Source: Burkholderiales bacterium RIFCSPHIGHO2_01_FULL_63_240 (lineage in GTDB: Bacteria; Pseudomonadota; Gammaproteobacteria; Burkholderiales; Burkholderiaceae_C). From it: a DNA stretch of 64,000 nt. Location of the stretch: positions 248,001 to 312,000 of the forward strand of contig MERU01000004.1 of the NCBI GenBank assembly GCA_001770725.1, given 5' to 3'. The notes under the pieces were generated by a model, which saw only the letters and a program-made list of their open reading frames with translations, made no database searches and had not been told where the DNA came from. Position numbers and translations under genes: made by a program. Below are positions 8,829 to 18,320 of the stretch, piece by piece. The number at the start of each line of letters is the position of its first letter. The first letter of the stretch is position 1.

Positions 8829-11072
8829 TCATGGGCTCGTGCGAGCCCGCAACAGGCGCAAGCCATTGGCCACGACCAGCAAACTGGCCCCCATGTCGGC
8901 AAACACAGCCATCCACATCGAGGCGTGTCCAAACACCGCCAGCACAAGAAACACCGCCTTGATGCCCAGCGCCAGGGAAATGTTTTGCCACAGCACAGCA
9001 TGTGTCAGGCGAGACAAGCGAATCAACTCAGGGATGCGGCGCAGGTCATCGTTCATGATGACCACGTCGGCGGCCTCCATGGCCGTGTCGGTGCCCGCGC
9101 CGCCCATCGCAATGCCGATGTCCGCCTTCGCCAACGCAGGCGCGTCGTTGATGCCATCGCCAGTCATGGCGCTCAGCCCATGCTCCGCCCGCAATCGCTC
9201 GATGGCTTGCAACTTGTCTTCGGGCAGAAGGTTGCCTCGGGCGTCATCAACACCTGCCTGCTTGGCAATTGTTTGAGCGGTTGCGTCGTTGTCGCCCGTG
9301 AGCATGACCGGACGCACGCCAAGTGCTTTGAGTTCAGCGACCGCTTGGCGAGACGACTCCTTGATGGTGTCGGCCACTGCGAACAACGCCAATACACCTT
9401 GATCACTGGCCAGCAGTGTCACGCTGCGTCCCGCATGCTCTTGGGCCAGAAGTTTGGCCTCCAGTTCGGGGCTGCACTGCCCACGCTCTTCGATCAAGCG
9501 GTGGTTGCCCAGCACATAAGTCGTGGCTTCACGTCGCCCCCGTACACCTCGTCCAGGCAGAGCCTCAAAGTTTTCAAACGCCAGGGGCTCTGCCGTCAAG
9601 CCTTGGGCTATGGCTTGCGAGACTGGGTGATCTGATCGAGAGGCCAAACCAGATGCCAACTGAGCGATGGCATCTCGATTACCCTGAAGGGCCTCCCACA
9701 CCACCAACTTCGGCTTTCCTTCTGTGATGGTGCCCGTTTTGTCCAGCGCGATCACACGCAGATTGCGCGCATCCTCCAGATAGGTGCCTCCCTTGATCAA
9801 GATCCCTCGGCGCGCTGCGGCTGCCAGTGCGCTGACCACGGTCACAGGCGTTGAAATCACCAAGGCGCAGGGGCATGCGATGACCAGCAGCACCAGCGCC
9901 TTGTAGATCGACTGCATCCAACTCCAGCCCATCAGCCAGGGTGTCAACACCGCAACCGCCACGGCAATCACAAACACGGCGGGGGTGTACAAAGCTGCAA
10001 AGCGATCAACAAATCGCTGAGTGGGCGCGCGCGTGCCTTGCGCTTCTTCGACCGCATGGATGATGCGTGCCAAGGTCGTGTTCGATGCGGACGCCGTCAC
10101 CTTGAAGACGATCTCGCCAGTTTCGTTGATGGTTCCGGCAAACACCGGGTCCCCAGCTTCCTTGTCGACCGGGATGCTTTCTCCAGTGACGGGTGCCTGG
10201 TTGATCGCGCTGTTGCCCTGAACCACGGTGCCATCCAATGGCACACGCTCGCCTGGGCGAATGCGAACAAGGCTGCCCAGTTCGACCTGATCGACAGGCA
10301 CCACTGTCCACTGTCCATCTGCCTGTTGCACCATGGCCTGCTGCGGGGCCAGATCCAGCAAGCCTTTGATGGCGTTGCGTGCCCGATCGACCGACCGAGC
10401 CTCGATCAACTCAGCGATGGCGTAGAGGGCCATCACCATGGCCGCCTCAGGCCATTGACCAATGACGAAGGCACCGGTAACCGCCACCGTCATCAAGGCA
10501 TTGATGTTGAGCTTGCCTTGGCGCAAAGCCCACAAGCCTTTGCGGTAGGTGCCCAGGCCAGCCAGCGCGATGGCACCGGCTGCGACCGCAAGACCGATCG
10601 CCTTGAACAAAGCAGTATCAGGCGCGAAAAAGCCGATGCACTCCGCTGCGATGGCCAGGCCCAAAGCCCAGATTAGCCTAGACCCACCCTCACTTCCACT
10701 GTGCTCATCATGGGCATTGTGTTCGCTTGGTGTTTTGGTCTGCGTTGCAAGCAGAGGTTGGGGATCAAACCCCGCTTTGCGAATGGCTTGCAGTGCCTGG
10801 CGCAACGCCTGCTCCGTGGCCTGGATGTCCAGCGTCCGAGCGCTCAGTTGAAACCTCAGTGCCCTGATGCCGGGGATGGCATCCACAGCGCGGCGGATTT
10901 CCGCTTCCTCTGAGGAACAGTCCATAGAGGCGATGTGGAACATGGTCCACCCAGCGTCCGGGGGTTTGGGCGAGATCGCCGCCGCAGTGGATGCCCCTGC
11001 GCATCCGCAACTGTGATTCTCGCAAGCTGAGGGGCTGGTGTTTTCGGGCGATGTGGTTCGGGGCGTGGTCAT
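8829..11072 (-). CDS. cadA: Cd/Zn/Pb-exporting P1B-type ATPase
   Basis: 747 aa; CENHSCGCAG, HMA-like MDCSSEE, CPCALVIS, DKTGTITEGKP, TGDNDATAQTIA, GDGINDAPALAKADIGIAMG. Confidence 0.92.
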   Translation of the reverse strand: MTTPRTTSPENTSPSACENHSCGCAGASTAAAISPKPPDAGWTMFHIASMDCSSEEAEIRRAVDAIPGIRALRFQLSARTLDIQATEQALRQALQAIRKAGFDPQPLLATQTKTPSEHNAHDEHSGSEGGSRLIWALGLAIAAECIGFFAPDTALFKAIGLAVAAGAIALAGLGTYRKGLWALRQGKLNINALMTVAVTGAFVIGQWPEAAMVMALYAIAELIEARSVDRARNAIKGLLDLAPQQAMVQQADGQWTVVPVDQVELGSLVRIRPGERVPLDGTVVQGNSAINQAPVTGESIPVDKEAGDPVFAGTINETGEIVFKVTASASNTTLARIIHAVEEAQGTRAPTQRFVDRFAALYTPAVFVIAVAVAVLTPWLMGWSWMQSIYKALVLLVIACPCALVISTPVTVVSALAAAARRGILIKGGTYLEDARNLRVIALDKTGTITEGKPKLVVWEALQGNRDAIAQLASGLASRSDHPVSQAIAQGLTAEPLAFENFEALPGRGVRGRREATTYVLGNHRLIEERGQCSPELEAKLLAQEHAGRSVTLLASDQGVLALFAVADTIKESSRQAVAELKALGVRPVMLTGDNDATAQTIAKQAGVDDARGNLLPEDKLQAIERLRAEHGLSAMTGDGINDAPALAKADIGIAMGGAGTDTAMEAADVVIMNDDLRRIPELIRLSRLTHAVLWQNISLALGIKAVFLVLAVFGHASMWMAVFADMGASLLVVANGLRLLRARTSP

Positions 11073-11078
11073 GACCGT

Positions 11079-11109
11079 ATTTGAAACCCTGAAGTAGGTA
11101 CAGAGTCAA
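11079..11109 (-). promoter_or_regulatory. MerR/CadR-type promoter-operator for cadA
   Basis: On minus strand: TTGACT-19 bp (CTGTACCTACTTCAGGGTT)-TCAAAT with dyad; between divergent cadA and cadR. Confidence 0.8.
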
Positions 11110-11150
11110 GCGGTAATATGGCCGTATCTGCTTGCCAACAGGAACCCGCC

Positions 11151-11603
11151 ATGAAAATAGGTGACTTGTCAGCCCAGTCTGGCACCCCTGTGGAAACGAT
11201 TCGCTTCTACGAGCGCGAGGGCCTGCTTCCAAAGCCTTCACGCACCATCAGCAACTACCGGATCTATGAAGGGCCCCACGTCGAACGTCTAGCCTTTATT
11301 CGCCACTGTCGATCACTGGACATGGCCCTGGATGAAATTCGGGCTCTGCTGGCGCTCCAGGCAGCCCCCAACGAGAGTTGTGAGGCCGTGAACAACGTGC
11401 TGGATGAGCACATCGAACACGTGGCCCAACGGATTCGAGAGCTGACCGCCTTGAAAAAACAACTGGCGGCACTGCGGGGGCAATGTGCTCAGGCAAAAGA
11501 TGTCGCGCATTGCGGCATCTTGAGTGGACTTGGCCAGGGGGAGACTCTTGAGCAGCAGACAGCTCGACAACATGTCTCAGCAAGCCACGGCAAACGCCGT
11601 TGA
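11151..11603 (+). CDS. cadR: MerR-family Cd/Pb-responsive regulator
   Basis: MKIGDLSAQSGTPVETIRFYEREGLLPKPSRT.SNYRIY...; divergent from cadA. Confidence 0.88.
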   Translation: MKIGDLSAQSGTPVETIRFYEREGLLPKPSRTISNYRIYEGPHVERLAFIRHCRSLDMALDEIRALLALQAAPNESCEAVNNVLDEHIEHVAQRIRELTALKKQLAALRGQCAQAKDVAHCGILSGLGQGETLEQQTARQHVSASHGKRR

Positions 11604-11694
11604 TCGACACCCGTTGATCATCTGACCAATGTTAATCTCAACCTTGGAAGGACTCAAGACGGTGGTCATCGGAGCCCATATGGCCGAGGTTCGC

Positions 11695-12942
11695 TCAATG
11701 ACTCCTGGAAGTCACTGTCTCTGGCAACGCGGGCATCTCTTCGCCACTCCACCAGAGCCAGGATGAAACACCGGACGTCCGCAAGACGCGTTCTTTTTCC
11801 GCCCGATCCTTCGGGGGCATGAATGCGCTGATGACATGCAAAGGCAGCGGCAATGGTCCCGCGTCCAAGAGCAACGCATTGGGAAACGCAGCGGCGCTCC
11901 TGGCGTCGTAACGCAGCGGTTTGACAAAGCGCCTGCCCTGAGCCACGAGTTCATGCACCAGAGGCAGTTCATGCACACCCTCCACCGGGATCCAGTGCTC
12001 GCTGGTCAACATCAAACTGGCCGCATCAATTTCATAGGTGTGCTCACGGCGAGCGCGGATCAGTACCGCCAGCACCAAACGTACCTTGTATCCGCTGTCG
12101 GCGTCACGGGCTTCAAACAATGGCGCGAAGACCCGCTCAATGCGCTCCCAGGTCTTGGTGACCACCAGCAGGGGTGCATCGGGCATGTGCTTGATCCAAA
12201 CACGTCGCCCCAGGGCCGTTACCTCGCTGACCTTGAATTCTCCGATGACCACAGCCAGAGGGCTTTGCCCTTCGTGCGGATGCAAGACCGCCAGCTTGTT
12301 ACGACGGCGCTGAGCTACCTCGAATTTGCTGGCTTCGCTGAAGGGCTCGGGCACATACAAGCGCTCACTCAGCCCAACGCCCTTGACCATCACGTCCTCG
12401 GCCGCATTCATCAGGTATTTGTGCAGGACACCTTGATTGCGCTTGCCCTCCATGGCCGGGCTCCATCGGTTGAAGCCTGCCCGCTCGAACAGGAAGTGCA
12501 TCAGGGCATGCAGGCTCATGCGCCGCCTGGGTGCTTCCACCTCGTTCACGTCATGCGTTTCACCTCTTACCAAGCTACGCCCCACCATGCGAACCCACGG
12601 AAAGTCCACACGCAGTTGAATCTGCCCAGGCACCATCTCCAGAACAGCCTCGCCCACCAATTCGCCCAGACCTGATTGTTGCCACTCTGGCTCGAAGGAT
12701 GGGCACGATGGGTGATGTCGACACCCGGTTTCCGGCATGCGCTTGACAACGAACTGACGGTGCCGCGCCACGTACATCTCCACACCACCAGGAACACACA
12801 GACATCGGGGACGTTCGGGGGTCTCGTACACGTGTGCCAGCAGATCCTGCATGTCTGGCGCGCTTGCATCCACCACCCGCCCTTTGATGGAAAAGCGCTG
12901 ACTGTCGCCTTCAGCGCTTTGACGGGTGGGCATGGTGTTCAC
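11695..12942 (-). CDS. DUF1173-like ICE protein
   Basis: RPRCLCVPGGVEMYVARHRQFVVKRMPETGCRHHPSCPSFEPE, recalled as characteristic of DUF1173. Confidence 0.65.
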   Translation of the reverse strand: MNTMPTRQSAEGDSQRFSIKGRVVDASAPDMQDLLAHVYETPERPRCLCVPGGVEMYVARHRQFVVKRMPETGCRHHPSCPSFEPEWQQSGLGELVGEAVLEMVPGQIQLRVDFPWVRMVGRSLVRGETHDVNEVEAPRRRMSLHALMHFLFERAGFNRWSPAMEGKRNQGVLHKYLMNAAEDVMVKGVGLSERLYVPEPFSEASKFEVAQRRRNKLAVLHPHEGQSPLAVVIGEFKVSEVTALGRRVWIKHMPDAPLLVVTKTWERIERVFAPLFEARDADSGYKVRLVLAVLIRARREHTYEIDAASLMLTSEHWIPVEGVHELPLVHELVAQGRRFVKPLRYDARSAAAFPNALLLDAGPLPLPLHVISAFMPPKDRAEKERVLRTSGVSSWLWWSGEEMPALPETVTSRSH

Positions 12943-13913
12943 ACCAGCTCATCGAGCAGTTGCTCGATGGTCGGCTTGTGGCGAGCCAGCAGTTCGCGCA
13001 CCGCACTGCGTTCGCTGATGCCCAGGATCAGGCCGACATCGTCCTCATCAGCGCCACGCTCATAGAGGCGTGCCACGACGGTGCGACGCACAGACAGCGC
13101 CGTCACGCCTTTCATCTCGGCATAGCGAAACAGCTTGCGATAGGTCTCCAGGATCGGTCGACACAAGAACCGTCGCTGACCAGGCGCACCATAGGGTGTG
13201 ATCTTGAACCCCTCGCCTGCTGTGGACAGGAACAAGCGGCTATCTGGATCAAGCCCTCTATAAGCGCCGTCCCGTCCCGATCCCAGCCCGAACCTCAGGC
13301 GCTCTTCCAGGTAGTTTGAAAGCGATTCGTCCAACCTCGTGCTGGCGAAGTGCAATGGGCGGGCCTTTCCGGTAATGGCCACCTCGGCACGCATCTGGGA
13401 GTGGCGCCGAACGCTGCCATCGGAGTTCAGGTAGTCCCTCACTTCGAGGCGGGCGATTTCCAGGGGACGTGCGCCCGTGGCAAACAGGAGATAGAACAGC
13501 GACAGATCATGCCAGGCCCGATTGCTGCGCCCCTTGATGCGCTTGCCTGCCTGGATGATCTCATCCATGGAGACGATGCGGCTTGAACGATGTCCGACCG
13601 TCTTTCTCGGATCGAAATCCTCCAAGGCCGTCAGGATGGCATCGCGGTGCAGGCGCAAGCGTCTGACGAATGCAGCGCCATCTTCATTCAAGCCATCGAT
13701 GTCGGCCACTTGGCTCAACTGCACCGCAATGGCTTTGATGCGCCGCTCAACCGCCGTGCGTGACACGCCAAACCGCGCGGCCACGGCCTCATAGGTGTCG
13801 CCATCGATGACCTCCTTGAGCATCCTGATCGAATGGGCAACGGTGCCCCCGTCTGGTTCCAGTTCTGGTGCGCATGACATGACCCTCTCCCTGCTCTGTT
13901 TACTTGTCCTCAC
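12939..13913 (-). CDS. Tyrosine recombinase-fold protein with N-terminal HTH; catalytic motifs look degenerate
   Basis: HTH EAVAARFGVSRTAVERRIKAI; ATGARPLEIARLEVRDY (Arg I region); TALSVRRTVVARLYERGADEDDVGLILGISERSAVREL; 4-bp overlap with the DUF1173-like gene. Confidence 0.6.
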   Translation of the reverse strand: MRTSKQSRERVMSCAPELEPDGGTVAHSIRMLKEVIDGDTYEAVAARFGVSRTAVERRIKAIAVQLSQVADIDGLNEDGAAFVRRLRLHRDAILTALEDFDPRKTVGHRSSRIVSMDEIIQAGKRIKGRSNRAWHDLSLFYLLFATGARPLEIARLEVRDYLNSDGSVRRHSQMRAEVAITGKARPLHFASTRLDESLSNYLEERLRFGLGSGRDGAYRGLDPDSRLFLSTAGEGFKITPYGAPGQRRFLCRPILETYRKLFRYAEMKGVTALSVRRTVVARLYERGADEDDVGLILGISERSAVRELLARHKPTIEQLLDELV

Positions 13914-14206
13914 GCTGCCAAAGCGCCTTCATGCTCAACCCTGATCGCAATTTTCACCAGTCGAAATCGCCGGTGAAGGCGGGGGGTTTCGGCATCAGGC
14001 AGATCTGCTTTGGCGTGGACAAAAGCCACGTGAAAACACCCAGAAGCAAGCAAGTTCCGTGGCACCGCCCCGCATGGGATGAGGCACACTTCCCATGCAT
14101 TGGCGTGTGCCAAGTCCCCTGCGCGCTCAATGTCGGGGCAAGGCATGCCAAGCAAGGTGCATGGCAAGGGGGTGGGCTCTGCAAGCGTGAACATTGGCTT
14201 CAGCAA
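13910..14206 (-). CDS. Hypothetical protein
   Basis: 98 aa ORF between the AlpA-like and recombinase-like genes, co-oriented. Confidence 0.35.
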   Translation of the reverse strand: MLKPMFTLAEPTPLPCTLLGMPCPDIERAGDLAHANAWEVCLIPCGAVPRNLLASGCFHVAFVHAKADLPDAETPRLHRRFRLVKIAIRVEHEGALAA

Positions 14207-14212
14207 GGGGCG

Positions 14213-14467
14213 TCAGGCACGGCTACTCTGTTCAGCGATCCATTGCCTGATGTCCTCCACCCGCCAGACGGTCACGCGCACCGACAGCTTGACGGGTTCA
14301 GGAAAGGTGCGCGTCTGCACGCGCCGCCACAGTGTGGACTTGGAGATGGGAACAAATTGCAGAACCTGTGCCTGTCGGAGAAAGCCAACTTGCGGCAATG
14401 ATGGCGCCGCAACAGCATGGACAGGTGCCGCGGGCACGACAACGGCACCCCGGTTGGGTTTAGGCAT
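14213..14467 (-). CDS. AlpA-like HTH transcriptional regulator
   Basis: GFLRQAQVLQFVPISKSTLWRRVQTRTFPEPVKLSVRVTVWRVEDIRQWI. Confidence 0.75.
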   Translation of the reverse strand: MPKPNRGAVVVPAAPVHAVAAPSLPQVGFLRQAQVLQFVPISKSTLWRRVQTRTFPEPVKLSVRVTVWRVEDIRQWIAEQSSRA

Positions 14468-14842
14468 GATCTGGCCTCTTCACGGCGAATGCCGATGGAA
14501 GACATGACCTGCTCTGTAGCGGCGGCGCTAGGTCAGGGTTTGCGCATGCCGATAGGGACGCACGACTCCGGCATCACATCGGCGGCGTCCCGGTCGCACG
14601 GTGTGGTTGTGAGCAACTCCAAGTACATAGTGCCTCGTCAACGGGATGGCTCAGCGCAACGTGGACAGGCACAGGCAGGCAGGTATCGACTGCGACGGTG
14701 GCGCAACATGCGTCCCGATATCACCTTAGCGGACGACATGGGACGCCTCAAGGCAAGAACGGCTTGTGCTCCTCGAAATCGTCCGTGAAGTCGGCCCCTT
14801 GCGCGTGGCGCTTGCCAGCATCAACCAGGTCGCGTTGAGTAG

Positions 14843-15598
14843 CTACTTGACGACAACAGCAGCAACCACAGGCTCCATGGTGTCCGTGGCTGACGAAACA
14901 CTTGCATCATCGCCGGTCGCTTCCAGCTCCTGAGCAAGCACACCAGATGCTTGAACATTTGCTGCTGGGGCTGGCACAGACTCGGGACCGCCCTCACCCC
15001 GTTCACCCATGGCATTCATGCGGCGCCTCAGGCCAGTGGCCAGATTGCGAGCCCCGTTGGCCACGTCGCGCACCTGACGTTTGAGGCTGGCGCGCTGGAT
15101 GTCCACCGCCTGCGCAGTGATCACTTCATGGATCTCCAGCGTCTGGAGCAGTGGCATCAACTGGTCCAGCTTACCCAGGACCTCCAGGAAGCGACGCCCA
15201 AACGACGACAGCACACTGACGTCCACCGACAGGGCCACGGTGTCATACGTCGCCACACTGGTGATGCCATGGGCCTTGAACAAGGCTTCTGCGCCATCGA
15301 TGGCACTGTTCAAGCTCTCGTTGACCGCGTCAAGCTTCGCCCGAACGCTGGCCTCCACCTTGACGATGTCATCGTGATCCAGACGGGTGCGTGCGATCAC
15401 CGAGATGAAGTGCATGTTGAGTTGCAAGGTGTTGAACAGGCGAACAAAGAAGCGCTTGCCCTCTGCGCTGGTGAAGCACGTGGGCATCTTCACACTGGCC
15501 GCTTCGATGCGCCTGAAATCTGCCTTGCTTTCTTTGGCCAGGATCCGGTCGTTGACCCCGCCTTGGTCCATCTTGACGATCTGGTGAATATCAGACAT
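14843..15598 (-). CDS. ICE-associated protein, possibly DUF1845/AcaB-like
   Basis: MSDIHQIVKMDQGGVNDRILAKESKADFRRIEAAS...; internal start chosen from the 277 aa ORF; family call tentative. Confidence 0.5.
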   Translation of the reverse strand: MSDIHQIVKMDQGGVNDRILAKESKADFRRIEAASVKMPTCFTSAEGKRFFVRLFNTLQLNMHFISVIARTRLDHDDIVKVEASVRAKLDAVNESLNSAIDGAEALFKAHGITSVATYDTVALSVDVSVLSSFGRRFLEVLGKLDQLMPLLQTLEIHEVITAQAVDIQRASLKRQVRDVANGARNLATGLRRRMNAMGERGEGGPESVPAPAANVQASGVLAQELEATGDDASVSSATDTMEPVVAAVVVK

Positions 15599-16090
15599 GT
15601 CGCGCTCCCGTGACTGGCGTGCTCGCCACCATCTTGCGAACCGCGTTCGTGCATCACCACCGGGAATCATCGGCAATTGAATGCCCTTTCGGCATCAGCC
15701 CCCGTTTTGGCATGGAACCACCTTGACCATCCTCATGGCAAGGCACTACCTTGCAGACATGCAGCAGCTGGCCCTGCATTCAAACAAGGCAAGCCCTGGA
15801 GTTCACATCAAACCCTTGACGGTCACCACCGTCCCGATTCCATCGAAGCGACTTTCGTGGTGAGTGCACGACCGCACTGACGCCGCATGCGCGCGCTCAC
15901 CCAGAAAGCCTTCTTCGATCGGTAGCTGGCAAACCGATCCGAACGGGCTCAATACCCGATCAAGCCAGCCCTGGAGTCTTTTCATCGCCATCGGCAGTGC
16001 GTCAAAACACTTTGCCGACTGTTCATCACCCTGTGGGGCATTGCCCCACCCGTGGTGCGCCGTGCCTCCCAATTTCACATGGAGGCCACG

Positions 16091-16633
16091 ATGCTGCACA
16101 CGAGCACATCCCTGGTTCACCCCCCACCTGCCTTGAATGGCTTCATGGGGGCGACGCAGTCCGTTTTTCCGGATAAATCGCCAGACCCACCTTCGCTGGA
16201 CGATCCGACCGAACGCATCGACTGGAGCGAGGAGGACATCGTCTTCCTGCACTGGCGCTTGCTGCAGGAGATCAACCAGTTATCTGACCCGGCCACGCCG
16301 CTGGAAGAGAAGTTCGACACCCTGCGCTGGGTGTTCACCGAGCGGGACAAGGACCAACAGCCCTTCTCGTTCGTGAACTGCCTGCGTGTCGTGGGATGCA
16401 GCCCGCTGTCGCCCATCGCGTACTGCGGCCTCGTGGATGCGCAAGACATCCGCGACCACATCCGCAACAAGCTCAAAGCCTGGCTGTCGGAATCGCTTGA
16501 GCGCTATCCCCAATGGGTTCGCGATGCCATCGCCAGCAACCTCCAGTGGGTTGAGGCCCGCTTGGCCAGGAATCCGCAATGGATCAATGAACAGCTCAAG
16601 CAGATGTCCGAGCAGGGTGACCTGTTCACCTGA
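16091..16633 (+). CDS. Hypothetical ICE protein
   Basis: ERIDWSEEDIVFLHWRLLQEINQLSDP...; well-formed ORF heading a co-directional set. Confidence 0.55.
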   Translation: MLHTSTSLVHPPPALNGFMGATQSVFPDKSPDPPSLDDPTERIDWSEEDIVFLHWRLLQEINQLSDPATPLEEKFDTLRWVFTERDKDQQPFSFVNCLRVVGCSPLSPIAYCGLVDAQDIRDHIRNKLKAWLSESLERYPQWVRDAIASNLQWVEARLARNPQWINEQLKQMSEQGDLFT

Positions 16634-16698
16634 TCCCAACAGCCCCAAACAACGCCAAGGCCAGATCGTGCCGATCGGCCCTGGCCCTCACCTCACAC

Positions 16699-17028
16699 AT
16701 GGAGAGCCCTATGCACAAACAAGCATACGCCCATGGCCACCGCATTCCGATGCTGATGGTCGATGAGCCCCAGGACATCGAGTTCCTGGTCAAGGAAAGT
16801 GAAGTCCTGACGGGCCAGGCTGGCCGCATCTTTGTCATCGCCGGTGCCGACTGGCTGACCTACCGCGTGCTGTGGAACCAGGCAGGTTTCAAGGTCGAAC
16901 GCCTGGACGACAAAGGCCAGGTCTTGCACACGCAGCACCAACTGCCCTGGGAGTTCGTCGAGCACAGCGTGATCGAAGCACTGCAGGCGGGCCAGTTGTT
17001 CACCCCATCGGTTCGCCATCGCGGCTGA
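16699..17028 (+). CDS. Hypothetical ICE protein
   Basis: 109 aa ORF, co-directional with neighbours. Confidence 0.55.
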   Translation: MESPMHKQAYAHGHRIPMLMVDEPQDIEFLVKESEVLTGQAGRIFVIAGADWLTYRVLWNQAGFKVERLDDKGQVLHTQHQLPWEFVEHSVIEALQAGQLFTPSVRHRG

Positions 17029-17075
17029 CCGCTGCTCTATCCCCTGGAGGACATGTCATCAACACGGAGTTCATC

Positions 17076-18086
17076 ATGAACAACCCCGAGTACGAAGCTC
17101 GCATTGAAGACGTCAAACGCCGGGCCCACGGTCGCTGGACCGAAATCCTGGGCAGCCTGGGCGTTGGCGAACAGATCCTCAAGAAACGGAACCTGCCTTG
17201 CCCGCTTTGTGGCGGCACCGACCGGTTTCAGTACACCGACAAATTCGGTGAAGGCAACTACCACTGTCGCGCCTGTGGCGCGGGAGGTGGCTTCAAGCTG
17301 CTGCAGGCCGTCACAGGCCTGGATTTCAACACCGCGCTCAAGGAAGTCGAGCGCGTGGTGGGCACCTCGCGCCCTGCCCCGCATGTGGCGTCACCGGAGC
17401 CGTCTGCCGAGCGCATGAAGGCTCTGGCCAAGCGACTCTGGGAGGAAGCCACGCCCGTGACACCCGGTGATGAGGTGGACCGCTACCTGTCCGGTCGGCG
17501 GCTCGCCTTGGCCCACTACCCCAAGGTGCTGCGCCTGCATCCAGCGCTGGGCTATTACGAGAAGGATCCGACCTCGGGCAAGTCGCGCAAAGTGGCCGAA
17601 TACGCCGCCATGCTGGCTTGCATCCAGGGTGCCGATGGTCACGCAGTCACGCTGCACCGCACGTATCTGAAGGATGGCCGCAAGGCCAATGTGAGCGAGG
17701 CCAAAAAGGTTCTCTCCTCGGGTATCAATGGTGCTTCCGTGCGCTTGTTCGAACCCGAGCACGAACTGGCCATTGCCGAGGGCATCGAGACCGCCATGGC
17801 GGTGCACCTGGCCACCGGCAAACCCGTGTGGGCAGGACTCAACGCCGGGAACCTGGAAAAGCTGTGGCTGCCCGACTCGGTGCAGAGCATCTGCATCTAT
17901 GCCGATAACGATGCCCAAGCGGACTTTGACGGCCAGATGTTTGCCTTTGCCCTGGCTCGGCGGCTGAAGAAGCAGGAGCACCAGAGCGGCCCCCGGCAAG
18001 TGCGGGTGCTCTTGCCCAAGACCCCGGGCACCGACTGGGCCGATGTGTGGCTGGCCAAGGCGGAGCACGCCTCCCGAACCACGTAA
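17076..18086 (+). CDS. Primase with zinc-finger and TOPRIM domains (P4/phage type)
   Basis: CPLCGGTDRFQYTDKFGEGNYHCRACGAGGG zinc finger; LAIAEGIETAMAVHLATGKPVWAGLNAGNLEKLWLP...CIYADND TOPRIM. Confidence 0.85.
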   Translation: MNNPEYEARIEDVKRRAHGRWTEILGSLGVGEQILKKRNLPCPLCGGTDRFQYTDKFGEGNYHCRACGAGGGFKLLQAVTGLDFNTALKEVERVVGTSRPAPHVASPEPSAERMKALAKRLWEEATPVTPGDEVDRYLSGRRLALAHYPKVLRLHPALGYYEKDPTSGKSRKVAEYAAMLACIQGADGHAVTLHRTYLKDGRKANVSEAKKVLSSGINGASVRLFEPEHELAIAEGIETAMAVHLATGKPVWAGLNAGNLEKLWLPDSVQSICIYADNDAQADFDGQMFAFALARRLKKQEHQSGPRQVRVLLPKTPGTDWADVWLAKAEHASRTT

Positions 18087-18320
18087 GTCATGTATCCCCA
18101 CTGGTAGCTGTCAGACCAGGCCAAGCCACATGGCAAGGCAAATACAGCCCTGGCGTTTTGTATGAGTGATTTGTAAGTTGGGCGCAGCCCTGGCCTGTGG
18201 TCAGTTTGCGCCCTGTGTGGATGGGTCAACACCCATCCGTCATCAACCCTGGCGGGGATGTGCATCCCCGCATGTGGGTCATGCCGTCTCCGCCATTTCT
18301 TTCCCGAACAGGAGCTTGAT

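Noticed and set aside
11836-12675. 279-aa plus-strand ORF
   Set aside because: Antisense shadow of the DUF1173-like gene.
15803-16252. 149-aa minus-strand ORF partly in a gap
   Set aside because: Overlaps the co-directional plus-strand gene at 16091; no recognisable motif or ribosome-binding site.
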